From positions 5,766,001-5,830,000 of the forward strand of contig NZ_CP074371.1 in assembly GCF_018362975.1 (NCBI RefSeq): DNA of 64,000 bases, read 5' to 3'. Source of the stretch: Nocardia tengchongensis. GTDB lineage: Bacteria; Actinomycetota; Actinomycetes; Mycobacteriales; Mycobacteriaceae. A model generated the notes under the pieces. The model made no database searches. It worked only from the letters and a program-made list of their open reading frames with translations, and was not told where the DNA came from. How positions within the stretch are numbered: the stretch's first letter is position 1; every line of letters starts with the position of its first letter. A program made the translations under genes and the position numbers. This document shows, one piece after another, positions 45,601 to 55,709 of this stretch.

Positions 45601-46239
45601 CTACCTCGCGGCCAGTACCCGGTCGAGCTGTTCGAGAGTTTCGGTATTGCCGAAGTGCTGAATCGCCTGCCAGCCCGCCGTTTCGGCGGCACGGCAGTTG
45701 CGCGCGCTGTCGTCGATGAGCAGGCAGCGCGCGGCGGGGACGCCGAGGGTCTGCTCGGCGATGCGGAAGATGCGCGGATCGGGTTTGCGGACACCGTGTT
45801 CGTGGGATCGCACGATCGCCTCGAACCCGGCGGATTCGGGAATCAGCCTGGCGCGGTAGGGTTCCCATTCGCGCACGCTGTTGGTGAGCATTGCCAGCCG
45901 GCACTCCGCGTCGAGGCGGCCGCTGAGGGCGTCGTACAGTTCACCGTTGAAACTGCGCTCGCCGTACCATAATTCGCTGAATCGGCCGAGATCGGCGGCC
46001 GGTGGCCAGGCCGGGGTCAGTTGTGCGGTCACCCGCCGGCCCCACTCGGCCTCGCCGAGCACTCCGAGCTCCAGGGGCGCGAGCTCGTCGCCGCCGAATT
46101 CGGCCGCGACCGCCGAGCAGGCCCGCAGCAGGATGCCGGGGGGCACCGCGCACTGCGCGGCCACCCGCTCGAGCACCTCCGCCACGGGGTCGGTGAGCAC
46201 GCCACCGAAGTCACACCAGATGACCAGTTCGCCGATCAC
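45601..46239 (-). CDS. HAD-like hydrolase (HAD-IA type)
   Basis: 212 residues. Motif I WCDFGGVLTD (nucleophile Asp, but the usual second acid is Gly), motif II LTNS, motif III RKPDPRIF with the Lys, motif IV LLIDDSARN. The GG variant of motif I is seen in many HAD proteins of uncertain substrate, so phosphatase activity is not assured. GTG start at 46239; no strong Shine-Dalgarno. It lies between LysR and the acyl-ligase in the same direction. Confidence 0.82.
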   Translation of the reverse strand: MIGELVIWCDFGGVLTDPVAEVLERVAAQCAVPPGILLRACSAVAAEFGGDELAPLELGVLGEAEWGRRVTAQLTPAWPPAADLGRFSELWYGERSFNGELYDALSGRLDAECRLAMLTNSVREWEPYRARLIPESAGFEAIVRSHEHGVRKPDPRIFRIAEQTLGVPAARCLLIDDSARNCRAAETAGWQAIQHFGNTETLEQLDRVLAAR

Positions 46240-46306
46240 GAATCCAGTCTCACGTCGTACGGACCGGTCGGCAACGCCGATAATCCATACGTGCGGTTGG
46301 CGATTC

Positions 46307-47239
46307 CTATTGCACCAGACGGGATTCCAGCTTGATTGCGGAATCCAATGGCCGCGCCGATTCGATGCATCCCAGGAACGAGCGCACGATCGGGCGGGTA
46401 TCATCGGCGCGCCAGACAACGCACAGTTCCACCGTCGGAACCGGATCGTGCAACGCCACCGTGACGGTCTGGCTGTGGCCCACAGTGGGCGCGGCGCCCG
46501 CCCGCACCGAGGACGCGAACCCCACCATCGGCTTCACCGACACCATGATCGCGGTGGCATTGGGATCATCGAGCTGGTGCTCGATATTGAGCTTGATCCC
46601 GCTGCGCTCGGCGGCATGGTGAATGGCGTCGTACATGGCCGGGCACTGCTGGCGTTCGAACAGGATGCAGGACTGCGAGGCCAGCTCGGCGAACGAGGTG
46701 CTCGACCGCCGCGCCCAGCTGTGCCCGCGGCCCACCACCGCCACCAGCGGCACCTGCAGCAGGGGCCGGCTGTGGAACTCGGTGGCCGCGGGGCGGCCGT
46801 ACACCAGCCCCACGTCCAGCGCCCCGGACGACAGCGCGGCCAGCTGCGGTCCGGTGCGCTGCTCGATCATGTTGATGGTGACGTTGGGCAGGATGGCGTT
46901 CATCCGCGCCAGCGCGCTGGGCAGGATGCGCTGGCCGGCCGCGAAGTTGTAACCGATCCGCAGGGTGCCGGCCCGGCCGAGCGCCACCTCGCGCACGGTG
47001 GATCGGGCCTCTTCGGTCTGGCTGAGGATATTGCGGGCGAGATCACGCAGTACCTCGCCCGCCGGCGTGAGGTTGACCTGGTGTGAGCTGCGCTCCACCA
47101 GTTGGACTCCCACACTGCGTTCCAGTCGCTGGATCTGCTGGCTGAGTGAGGGCTGGGCCAAATGTAGTCGGGCTGCCGCGCGGCCGAAATGTAGTTCTTC
47201 CGCGACGGCAACAAAGGACGCCAGGAGTCTGAGCTCCAT
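46307..47239 (-). CDS. LysR-family transcriptional regulator
   Basis: 310 residues. N-terminal winged HTH MELRLLASFVAVAEELHFGRAAARLHLAQPSLSQQIQRLE is typical LysR, followed by the periplasmic-binding-like effector domain (LRIGYNFAAGQ, GALDVGLVYGRP, VPLVAVVGRGH). GGGGAGGTGAAT just before the ATG at 47239 decides the start against an upstream in-frame start at 47290. Located inside the minus-strand run, it is the obvious pathway-specific regulator of the PKS arm. Confidence 0.9.
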   Translation of the reverse strand: MELRLLASFVAVAEELHFGRAAARLHLAQPSLSQQIQRLERSVGVQLVERSSHQVNLTPAGEVLRDLARNILSQTEEARSTVREVALGRAGTLRIGYNFAAGQRILPSALARMNAILPNVTINMIEQRTGPQLAALSSGALDVGLVYGRPAATEFHSRPLLQVPLVAVVGRGHSWARRSSTSFAELASQSCILFERQQCPAMYDAIHHAAERSGIKLNIEHQLDDPNATAIMVSVKPMVGFASSVRAGAAPTVGHSQTVTVALHDPVPTVELCVVWRADDTRPIVRSFLGCIESARPLDSAIKLESRLVQ

Positions 47240-47355
47240 ATTCACCTCCCCTTCGGGATGCAGCTCAGCGTATCCGGCCCGAATAACCACGGGTGAACCC
47301 GCCGAACGGCGAAATGAACTATGGGCGATACAACCGCAGCGCCCGCCCCGCTCGA

Positions 47356-48180
47356 CTAGGCGCCGATCTCACGCACCATCCCCGGGTGCGCCAGCTCCAC
47401 CGGGCCCGGAAACAGTTGCACCGCTTCGTCCAGACGCGCCTTGCGCCACACCTTGTCCCCGGTCGGCAGGTGCGTGAGCAGCAGTTCGCGCGCCCCCGCG
47501 GCGGCCGCGGCCCGGGCGGCGTCCGCGGCGCACAGGTGCCCGTGCGCGCTGCGGTCGGTGTTTTCGAGGCTGGCCTCGCACAGGAACAGGTCCACCCCGG
47601 CCGCAAGCCGCTCGAGCGCCACCGAGACCCCGGTGTCGCCGCTGTAGGCCAGCGACCCGTCCGGACCGCAGATCCGCAGTCCGCAATTGGGTTTGGCGTG
47701 CGGCAGGGCGATGAACTCGCAGCTGCTGTCGCCGATGGTGACAATGTCGTCGGGCTGGTATTCGCGAATGTCGAAGGCGGCCTCGAAGACTCGGTCCAGG
47801 ATGGGCAGCGACTCGGTGGTCAGCGCCGAGGCCAGCGTCTCCAACACCGGGCGCGCGCCGGCGGGAACATACAGCGGTATCAACGGCATTCGGTCCGGGA
47901 GGTCGGCGTACCAGGACTCGAAGCCGGGATACTTCGCCAGCGCGTAGGGGGCCAGCAGGATCTTGCCCAGCGGCAGCAGGTCGTAGCAGTGATCGATGTG
48001 CAGGTGACTGATGATCACCGCGTCCAGCCCGGCCGGATCACGATCGGCGGTGAGCGCGGTCGCGATGCCGGGACCACAGTCCAGCAGCACCCGGCTGCCG
48101 CCGGTCTCCACCAGGTAGCCGGAACTGGGCTGGCCGTCCGCCGGCATTCCGGCCCGGCAGCCGAGCACAGTGAGTTGCAT
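47356..48180 (-). CDS. Metallo-beta-lactamase-fold hydrolase
   Basis: 274 residues. The zinc site HLHIDHCYDL (HxHxDH) is followed by FIALPHAKPN, LAYSGDTGVS and a final HLPTG/HP region with metal ligands. The fold is closest to RNase Z/arylsulfatase-like MBL proteins. In polyketide clusters MBL hydrolases can act as thioesterases, which would fit here (inference). Same direction as LysR, 116 bases upstream of its start. Confidence 0.84.
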   Translation of the reverse strand: MQLTVLGCRAGMPADGQPSSGYLVETGGSRVLLDCGPGIATALTADRDPAGLDAVIISHLHIDHCYDLLPLGKILLAPYALAKYPGFESWYADLPDRMPLIPLYVPAGARPVLETLASALTTESLPILDRVFEAAFDIREYQPDDIVTIGDSSCEFIALPHAKPNCGLRICGPDGSLAYSGDTGVSVALERLAAGVDLFLCEASLENTDRSAHGHLCAADAARAAAAAGARELLLTHLPTGDKVWRKARLDEAVQLFPGPVELAHPGMVREIGA

Positions 48181-48274
48181 AGTTTTCTCCGTTCCACGGG
48201 TACGCCGAATCCAGGGCGCACGAATACATGAGGGGGCGACCGGATCACACGGTCGACAGGGAAGAGCCGGGGCG

Positions 48275-49087
48275 TTACTTGAGGCCCGAGCGCACGAAGG
48301 CGTTGACGATCTGGCGCTGCAACAGCAGATACAGCACCAGCACGGGTAGACAGGCCAGACTGGCCACCGCCATCATCGGACCCCACTGCTCACCCTCGGT
48401 GCCCATGAAGCTGCGCAGCCCCAACTGCAGCACGCTGTTCGAGCGGCGCAACAGCACCGCGGGCCAGAAGTACTCGTTCCAGGCATTGATGAACAGCACG
48501 ATGGTCAGCGCGGCCAGGGCGGGCCGCAGATTCGGCACCACCACCGTCCACAGGATCGACCAGGAGGAGCGGCCGTCGATCTTGGCGGCGGCCACCAGCT
48601 CCTTCGGGAACGCCGACATGTGCTGGCGCAGCAACAGCAGCGCCAGCGCCGAGCACAGCGTCGGGAACACCACGCCCACCAGCGAATCCACCAGGCCCAT
48701 CCGGTTCAGCAGGATGTAGTTGGGCAGCATGGTGACCTGGAACGGGACCAGCCAGGTGCCGACGAACGCCAGATACAGCAGCCGCTGCAGCGGGAAGGTG
48801 TACATGGCGAACGCGTAGGACGCGAGCAGCGCGACCAGCAGCTGCCCGACCGTCGACAGGGCCGCCACGAAGAAGGTGTTGGCGACCAGGCCGGCGATGT
48901 CCACCTTGTGCGCGGCGTCGCCGTAGTTGGCCAGCGACATCGGCCACGGCACCGGCGACAGCGAGGTCACGTCCTCGGGGCGGCGCAGCGCGGTGGCGAA
49001 CAGCCAATAGATCGGGAAGACGCACACCACCGCGGTGACGATCAGCAGGACGTGGCTGCCCAGGACGCGCAGACGGTCAATCATCAT
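48275..49087 (-). CDS. Carbohydrate ABC transporter permease (UgpE/MalG type)
   Basis: 270 residues, six membrane helices. Contains the ATPase-contact EAA loop ELVAAAKIDGRSSWSILWTVVVPNL. The ATG at 49087 lies inside the end of the partner permease gene (11-base overlap). Forms the membrane channel with the protein encoded at 49077-50024. Confidence 0.9.
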   Translation of the reverse strand: MMIDRLRVLGSHVLLIVTAVVCVFPIYWLFATALRRPEDVTSLSPVPWPMSLANYGDAAHKVDIAGLVANTFFVAALSTVGQLLVALLASYAFAMYTFPLQRLLYLAFVGTWLVPFQVTMLPNYILLNRMGLVDSLVGVVFPTLCSALALLLLRQHMSAFPKELVAAAKIDGRSSWSILWTVVVPNLRPALAALTIVLFINAWNEYFWPAVLLRRSNSVLQLGLRSFMGTEGEQWGPMMAVASLACLPVLVLYLLLQRQIVNAFVRSGLK

Positions 49088-50024
49088 GGAAGGCCACCTT
49101 TTCCGAGATCCACACCAGTGCGCCCGCGACGACGCCGAAGCCGACGAACAGCAAGACCCCCGCCGCGGCGCTGAGCCCGGCGTCGAAGCTGTGGAACGCG
49201 TAGTCCCAGAGCAGGTAATAGATATTGGTGGTGGCCTGCGCCGGACCGCCCTGAGTCATCGAGTCGATGAGCGGGAAGGTGAGCGTGGGACTGAGCAGGA
49301 CCGTGGTGAGCACCAGGAACAACAGGGTCGGCGAGAGCAGCGGCAGCGTGATCCAGCGGCAGATCTGCCGCGGACCGGCGCCGTCGACGCGGGCCGCCTC
49401 GTCGTAATCGTTGCTGATCCCGGCCAACCCGGCCCACACCACCAGCATGGCGAAGCCGAGCAGATGCCATCCGGTGATGGCGATGATCACCCACGGCGCG
49501 GCTTTCGCGTCGTACACCCAGTTGCGGTCGGTGCCCAGCACCCGGTCCACCGCACCCGAACCCGGATGCAGCAGCCAGCGCCACACCGCCGCGGCCGCCA
49601 CCGGGGCCACCAGGAACGGTGCGAACGCGAACGCCTGGTAGGCGGTCCGGGCCCGGGCCGACACCCGCCGGCTGGCGAACGCGATCAGCACCGGCAGCAA
49701 CACCGTGAACGGCAGCAGCCCGACGATCAGCACCACGGTCCGCCAGATCGAGCCGCTGAACGACGGCAGCTCCAGCAGCCGTTGGTAATTCGCCGCGCCG
49801 ACCGACCGCATCGGCGAGGTCGGCAACAGGTTCCACGACAGCGTGGACAGTTCGAAGGCCTGCGCCAGCGGACGATAGGTCCACAGCACCAGCAGACTCA
49901 GCGCGGGGGCCAGGTACAGGTAGGGCACGGCGCGCCGCAGGAGGCGGCGACGCGCGGGGCGGCGCGCCGGAACCTGTTCGGGGACAGCGGTACCGCTCTC
50001 CTGCGGCGCTTCGAGGACGAACAT
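49077..50024 (-). CDS. Carbohydrate ABC transporter permease (UgpA/MalF type)
   Basis: 315 residues. An Arg-rich N-terminus (PARRPARRRLLRRAVPYL) precedes six helices; the EAA loop reads YDEAARVDGAGPRQICRWITLPLL. Start at ATG 50024 overlaps the binding-protein stop (TGATG); a GTG one codon earlier is possible. Confidence 0.9.
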   Translation of the reverse strand: MFVLEAPQESGTAVPEQVPARRPARRRLLRRAVPYLYLAPALSLLVLWTYRPLAQAFELSTLSWNLLPTSPMRSVGAANYQRLLELPSFSGSIWRTVVLIVGLLPFTVLLPVLIAFASRRVSARARTAYQAFAFAPFLVAPVAAAAVWRWLLHPGSGAVDRVLGTDRNWVYDAKAAPWVIIAITGWHLLGFAMLVVWAGLAGISNDYDEAARVDGAGPRQICRWITLPLLSPTLLFLVLTTVLLSPTLTFPLIDSMTQGGPAQATTNIYYLLWDYAFHSFDAGLSAAAGVLLFVGFGVVAGALVWISEKVAFHDD

Positions 50025-51391
50025 CACGGAAGCAGTTTCGCGCCGGCTTCACGGGCCGCGGCGAGCGTGGACTGTGGATCCTTGCCCTGGAACACGATGG
50101 ACTCGACCGCCTCCATCATGCCGTCGCGGATCTGCAGATAGCTGTTGCCCGGCATCGAGATCCACGGCTCCATGCGGTCGAGCTGGGCCACGTTCGGGGC
50201 CAGCAGCGGGTTCGCCTTCGACCAGGCGGCCAGGCCGTTGGCGTCGTCGAGCAGGCCGGTGCGCAGCGGCAGGTAGCCGATGCCCTGGGAGATCTTGGTG
50301 TAGGCGGCCTCGTTGGTGAGGAAGGTGATCAGTTCCCAGGCGGCGCGCTGCTTGGCCGGATCGTTGGCCAGGATGTGCAGTCCCGCACCGGAATTGGTCG
50401 GAATGGTGGGCTTGCCGTCGAAGCTGGGCATGGCCGCGGAACGCAGGTCCCACTTGCCCTTCGCGCCGGTCATGAAGGTGCCCTGGATGGCGCTGGACTC
50501 CAGGATCATGCCGATCTCGCCGCGGGCGAAGGCCTCGTAGCCCTGCTTCTGGTCCAGCTTGGGCATGGCGCCGGAGGCGACCAGCTGCTGCCCCATCTTG
50601 GCCACCTCGACCACGGGCTGATCGGCGTAGGCCAGCTTGGCGCGATCCTCGGAGATCACGCGGCCGCCGTTGGAGCGCACCATCGACTGGAAGCACCAGT
50701 CCTTGGCGGACTTGGTGAGGCAGTCGATGTAGACCCCGCCCTTGCCGGTGTGCTCGGCGATCGTCTTGCCGGCCTCGGCGACCTGCGCCCAGGTGGTGGG
50801 CGGCGTGGCCGAATTCAGGCCGGCCTGCTCGAACAGCGAAGCGTTGTAATAGAGAACGGGCGTGGACAGCACGAAGGGCACGCCGTAGGTGTGGCCGTCC
50901 CAATCGCTGAGGGTGCGGGCCTTGGGCGCGAACGGGTAGCGGGCGCCGTCGAAATTGCGCTGCACCTCCTGCTTGCCGACCAGGGTGTCCAGTGGCTTGG
51001 CGCCGAGCTGGTGAATGGTGAAGTCCAGGTCGCTGAAACCGAGCTGGGCGACATCGGGCGGGTTGCCCGCCACGATCTGGCTCTGAATGCTGGAGATGGT
51101 GTCGGTGGTCGGGTTGGGGCTGTTGCCCTGCGGCTTCTGCGCGGTCACCTTGATGTTCGGGTGTTCGGCGCCGAACTGGGTGATGAGGGCGTTGAAGGTG
51201 TCGGTCCAGGCGCCGGCCAGGCCGTAGTTGTAGGACTCGAAGACGATCGAGACCTGCTGGCCCGGAGCCAGATCGGGGATCTTCGCGGCGGTGGTGGTGG
51301 ACTCGGTCTCGCCGGTGGCGCCGAGGCCGCAGGCGGTGAGCGCGACCAGGGCGGTGGTCACCAGGCCCAGCAGGGGCACGGTGCGTTTCAC
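50024..51391 (-). CDS. Sugar ABC transporter substrate-binding lipoprotein (UgpB/MsmE type)
   Basis: 455 residues from the GTG at 51391. The start is chosen because GAGGAG sits eight bases before it and overlaps the upstream ATG at 51406. Signal peptide with lipobox ALVALTACG; mature protein is a family 1 binding protein (SIVFESYNYGLAGAWTDTFN, ITQFGAEHPNIKVTAQKPQG, GVPFVLSTPVLYYNASLFE). Binds a sugar, sugar alcohol or glycerophosphodiester outside the membrane; ligand unknown. Order in the operon is ATPase, binding protein, permeases. Confidence 0.9.
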   Translation of the reverse strand: MKRTVPLLGLVTTALVALTACGLGATGETESTTTAAKIPDLAPGQQVSIVFESYNYGLAGAWTDTFNALITQFGAEHPNIKVTAQKPQGNSPNPTTDTISSIQSQIVAGNPPDVAQLGFSDLDFTIHQLGAKPLDTLVGKQEVQRNFDGARYPFAPKARTLSDWDGHTYGVPFVLSTPVLYYNASLFEQAGLNSATPPTTWAQVAEAGKTIAEHTGKGGVYIDCLTKSAKDWCFQSMVRSNGGRVISEDRAKLAYADQPVVEVAKMGQQLVASGAMPKLDQKQGYEAFARGEIGMILESSAIQGTFMTGAKGKWDLRSAAMPSFDGKPTIPTNSGAGLHILANDPAKQRAAWELITFLTNEAAYTKISQGIGYLPLRTGLLDDANGLAAWSKANPLLAPNVAQLDRMEPWISMPGNSYLQIRDGMMEAVESIVFQGKDPQSTLAAAREAGAKLLP

Positions 51392-51419
51392 GGTGTTTCT
51401 CCTCATCAGGGGGTGAAAA

Positions 51420-52586
<1,167 letters not shown>

Positions 52587-52589
52587 CAC

Positions 52590-52788
52590 TGCTCCTTCAG
52601 GCCTGGTCGACCACTGTCGGCATACAAGTCACGGGGTCAGTCTGGGACAGATTCCGGTCACGCAACCGTGGCGATAGTGAACGCCAATCGGACGAATCGA
52701 GTCGATGTGGCAACCCTGCGCGGCGGCCGAACCTCGGTGAGGGTTGTGGCGACGACGACCGGGTTTCGATATTCGACAGGGGCCGGAC
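52590..52788. promoter_or_regulatory. Divergent promoter region between the two arms of the cluster
   Basis: 199 bases between the ABC ATPase and reductase starts. Holds GTGGCGATAG (52668-52677, also seen at 1484 and 26674) and a spaced inverted repeat CAACCCT (52711-52717) / AGGGTTG (52740-52746). No confident -35/-10 pair was picked by eye. This gap must hold promoters for both arms. Confidence 0.5.
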
Positions 52789-53724
52789 ATGACCGAATTT
52801 CCCGTGCGAGTGGTCCGCCGCCGTGACGAGGCCGACGATGTCTTCTCGCTGGAACTCGCGGCCACCGACGACAGCCCGCTCCCGCCGTGGTCGCCGGGCG
52901 CGCACATCGATGTGCGCGCCGGTGACGCCGGAGTGCGGCAGTACTCGCTGTGCGGCGATCCCGGCGACGACCGGCGCTGGCGGATCGCGATCCTGCACGA
53001 GCGCGATGGACGCGGCGGTTCGGATCACCTGCACCGCACCGCGCTGCCAGGCACGGAACTCCAGGTTTCGGTGCCCCGCAACAACTTCGAGCTGACGCCA
53101 CGGCCGTCGTATGTGTTCATCGCCGGCGGGATCGGTATCACCCCGATCCTGCCCATGATCGCGGCCGCTGCAGCCGCCGGCGCTGACTGGCGGCTGTACT
53201 ACGGCGCTCGCAGCCGGGCCCACATGGCCTTCGCCGATGAGCTCGCCGCACGCCACCTGGAAGTCACGCTGGTGCCGCAGGATGTCGACGGGCTGCTGCC
53301 GCTGCCCCGCATCCTCGACGAGGGCGCGCAGGCCGAAATCTATTGCTGCGGACCCGAACCCATGCTGGCCGCGATCGAACAGCAGGCCGCCGCCCGCGAA
53401 AAGACCATCCGCACCGAGCGTTTCGCCGCCCGCCCGGCCGCCGTCGACACGGTGAACCGGCCCTTCGAGGTGCGTCTGGACAGCACCGGCGCCACCTATC
53501 GCATCGAGGCCCGGCGTTCGATCGCCGGTGTCCTCGAAGCCGCCGGGGTCGACATCATCACCTCCTGCCGCGAAGGCACCTGCGGCAGTTGCGAAACCAC
53601 CGTCCTCAGCGGCGAGATCGACCACCGCGACGAGATCCTCACCGCCGAGGAACGCGCGCGCGGCAACACCATGATGCTCTGCGTCTCCCGTGCCCGGTCC
53701 GAGGTCCTGGTCCTGGACCTCTGA
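52789..53724 (+). CDS. Phthalate-dioxygenase-reductase-like iron-sulfur flavoprotein
   Basis: 311 residues. FMN/FAD domain (WSPGAHIDVRAGDAGVRQYSLCGDP, the RxYSL flavin motif), NAD-binding region (VFIAGGIGITPILPMI, YCCGPEPM) and C-terminal plant-type [2Fe-2S] domain with CREGTCGSC and a later Cys in MMLCVSR. It moves electrons from NAD(P)H to an oxygenase. In this operon it could serve the membrane desaturase and/or the P450; no separate ferredoxin gene is seen. Confidence 0.9.
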   Translation: MTEFPVRVVRRRDEADDVFSLELAATDDSPLPPWSPGAHIDVRAGDAGVRQYSLCGDPGDDRRWRIAILHERDGRGGSDHLHRTALPGTELQVSVPRNNFELTPRPSYVFIAGGIGITPILPMIAAAAAAGADWRLYYGARSRAHMAFADELAARHLEVTLVPQDVDGLLPLPRILDEGAQAEIYCCGPEPMLAAIEQQAAAREKTIRTERFAARPAAVDTVNRPFEVRLDSTGATYRIEARRSIAGVLEAAGVDIITSCREGTCGSCETTVLSGEIDHRDEILTAEERARGNTMMLCVSRARSEVLVLDL

Positions 53725-53767
53725 CCCCTCAGATCCCCCCGTCACCACCCGAGAAGAAAGAAAACCG

Positions 53768-54448
53768 ATGAGGAAAACCGCTGCGACGACCGTGCTCGCC
53801 GCCGCATTGGCCGTCTCCGCCGCGCCCACCGCGCACGCGGAGGAGGCCGCCGTCAACTACGCCGCCACCACCACCGACAAGTCGATGACCATCCGGACCG
53901 ACGCCGGTTCGCTGGCCGTCGAGGACGGCGTCTTCAAGATCAAGGACGTGGCCGGCAAGCTGATCGGCGGCGCCGAATTGTCCTTCCGGGTCGACGATTA
54001 CGTCTTCCCGATCGCCGCCGAGATCACCGACCGCACCGCGGTCCTGACCCCTCAGTTCGACACCGAGCACGCCACGTACCAGCCGGTCGCCCTCCCGTAC
54101 GAGGACCAGGCTCCGTGGAAGAGCCAGTACGAGCGCGAGCAGGCCGCCTGGAACCGCATGGTCACCACCATCAGCACCGGCGCCACCATCGGCACCCTGG
54201 TGGGCGGCATGGCCGGCGCGGGCGTGGGCTGCCTGCTCGGCGGCGCGGGCGGCGCGGTCCTCACCGGCGCGCTGTCGGCCATGTTCGGTGCGGTGCCCGG
54301 CGCCATCGCCGGCTGCATCGCCGGGATGAGCGTCGTCGGCTTCCTGGGCACCCTGGCCGGTCAGCTGCTGGTCACCGCGCCGGTCGCGATTCTCGCGGCG
54401 GGCCAGTACTTCACCACCATCAACTCGCCGTTCGCGGCCGCCAAGTAG
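53768..54448 (+). CDS. Exported protein with glycine-rich hydrophobic C-terminus, unknown function
   Basis: 226 residues. Signal peptide MRKTAATTVLAAALAVSAAPTAHA, then a beta-rich domain (KSMTIRTDAGSLAVEDGVFKI, GAELSFRVDDYVFPIAAEI) and a hydrophobic Gly/Ala-rich end (TIGTLVGGMAGAGVGCLLGG ... GAVPGAIAGCIAGMS) that may sit in a membrane or assemble. The type is common in Nocardia and relatives but I do not know a function. It sits between the reductase and the desaturase on the same strand, 33 bases before the latter. Confidence 0.75.
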   Translation: MRKTAATTVLAAALAVSAAPTAHAEEAAVNYAATTTDKSMTIRTDAGSLAVEDGVFKIKDVAGKLIGGAELSFRVDDYVFPIAAEITDRTAVLTPQFDTEHATYQPVALPYEDQAPWKSQYEREQAAWNRMVTTISTGATIGTLVGGMAGAGVGCLLGGAGGAVLTGALSAMFGAVPGAIAGCIAGMSVVGFLGTLAGQLLVTAPVAILAAGQYFTTINSPFAAAK

Positions 54449-54480
54449 TTTCCACCGCGATAGGAAGAACGGATCGGCTC

Positions 54481-55427
54481 ATGGCCACCACCTCGAGCGC
54501 CGCGACCGGGACACCCGAGCCGCGCAAGAAGACGATCAGCAATCCCTACATCCATCGCCTCCAGCGTCGGCATTTCCTGCTGTTCGACGTTCTTCCTATC
54601 GCCGGAACCGCGGCGGCCGTGGCATTCCTGTGGATCCGGCCCTTCGGCCTGCTGGAATTCGCCCTGCTGTTCTCGATGTGGCTGCTCACCGGCCTCGGGA
54701 TCACCGTCGGCTACCACCGGCTGTTCACCCACCGCACCTTCACCGCGGCCCCGCGGTCGCCGTGACGCTCGCCGTGCTGGGGTCGATGGCCGGTCAGGGC
54801 GGGGTGATCTCGTGGGTGGCGCTGCACCGCCGCCACCACGAATGCAGTGACCGCGAAGGAGATCCGCACTCCCCCAACCTGTCCGGCAGCGGATTCACCG
54901 GAGCGGTACGCGGACTGGCGCATTCGCACTTCCTGTGGATGCGACGCCACGAATACCCCAACATCGTGCATTACGCCCCCGACCTCATCAAGGATCGCCG
55001 GTTGGTGCGCGTGGCCCGGCTGTACTACTGGTGGGTCGCGCTCGGGCTGCTGATCCCCACCGTGATCGGCGGGCTGGTCACCATGAGCTGGACCGGCGCG
55101 GTCAGCGGACTGCTGTGGGGCGGGCTGGCCCGCATCTTCATCCTCGAACACATTGTGTGGGCGATCAATTCGTTCCTGCACATGTTCGGCACCAAGCCCT
55201 ACGAATCCCGCGAGAACAGCCACAACGGCGGCATCTTCGCGCTGGTGACGCTAGGCGAATCGTGGCACAACAATCACCACGCCTTCCCGGAATCACCGTC
55301 CTTCGGGCTGGACTGGTATCGGCTCGACCCCGGCTACTGGCTGATCCGCGCGCTCGCCGCGACGGGCCTGGTCTGGGACCTCAAAGTGCCTTCGCGGGCA
55401 CGCATCTCCGCCAAACGCATTGCCTGA
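54481..55427 (+). CDS. Membrane-bound fatty-acyl desaturase, one frame break
   Basis: About 316 residues after repair. The three His boxes of the Delta9-type family are present: HRLFTH (about residues 79-84), HRRHHE and HNNHH, with paired membrane helices between. The frame breaks in the CCCC run at 54749-54752; one more C gives TFTAAPAVAVTLAVLGSMAG. It would insert a double bond in an acyl-CoA or acyl-ACP using O2 and electrons from a reductase such as the one at 52789. It is followed at 12 bases by a free ACP, as in FAAL-desaturase-ACP systems (JamABC-like), so an ACP-bound substrate is plausible. Confidence 0.88.
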
Positions 55428-55439
55428 GAGGAGCTTACG

Positions 55440-55706
55440 ATGGACAACCGTCCGACGAGCATCGCCGACATCGTCACCTGGTGCCAGGAGTACTTGGCCG
55501 GTCAGCTGGAAGTGCCGGCCGACACGATCGACCCCACCGCCGACTTCGACCGGCTCGGCGTCGACTCCGCGCTCGCGGTCGCGCTGCTGATCGAGGTCGA
55601 GGAACGCTACGGCGTCGACATCTCCCCCGAAGACCTGTTCCGGCACCCGACCCTCGAAGCCGTCGCCGCCTACCTGCACCAGCAGGTCAGCGCGGACGTG
55701 GCCTGA
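55440..55706 (+). CDS. Acyl carrier protein
   Basis: 88 residues. LGVDSALAVALLIEVEERYG carries the phosphopantetheine Ser in GVDS, followed by the usual acidic helix and DLFRHPTLEAVAAYL. Likely substrate carrier for the FAAL at 57862, the desaturase just upstream and the cyclopropane synthase three bases downstream. GAGAGGAG lies just before the ATG at 55440. Confidence 0.92.
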   Translation: MDNRPTSIADIVTWCQEYLAGQLEVPADTIDPTADFDRLGVDSALAVALLIEVEERYGVDISPEDLFRHPTLEAVAAYLHQQVSADVA

Positions 55707-55709
55707 CCG

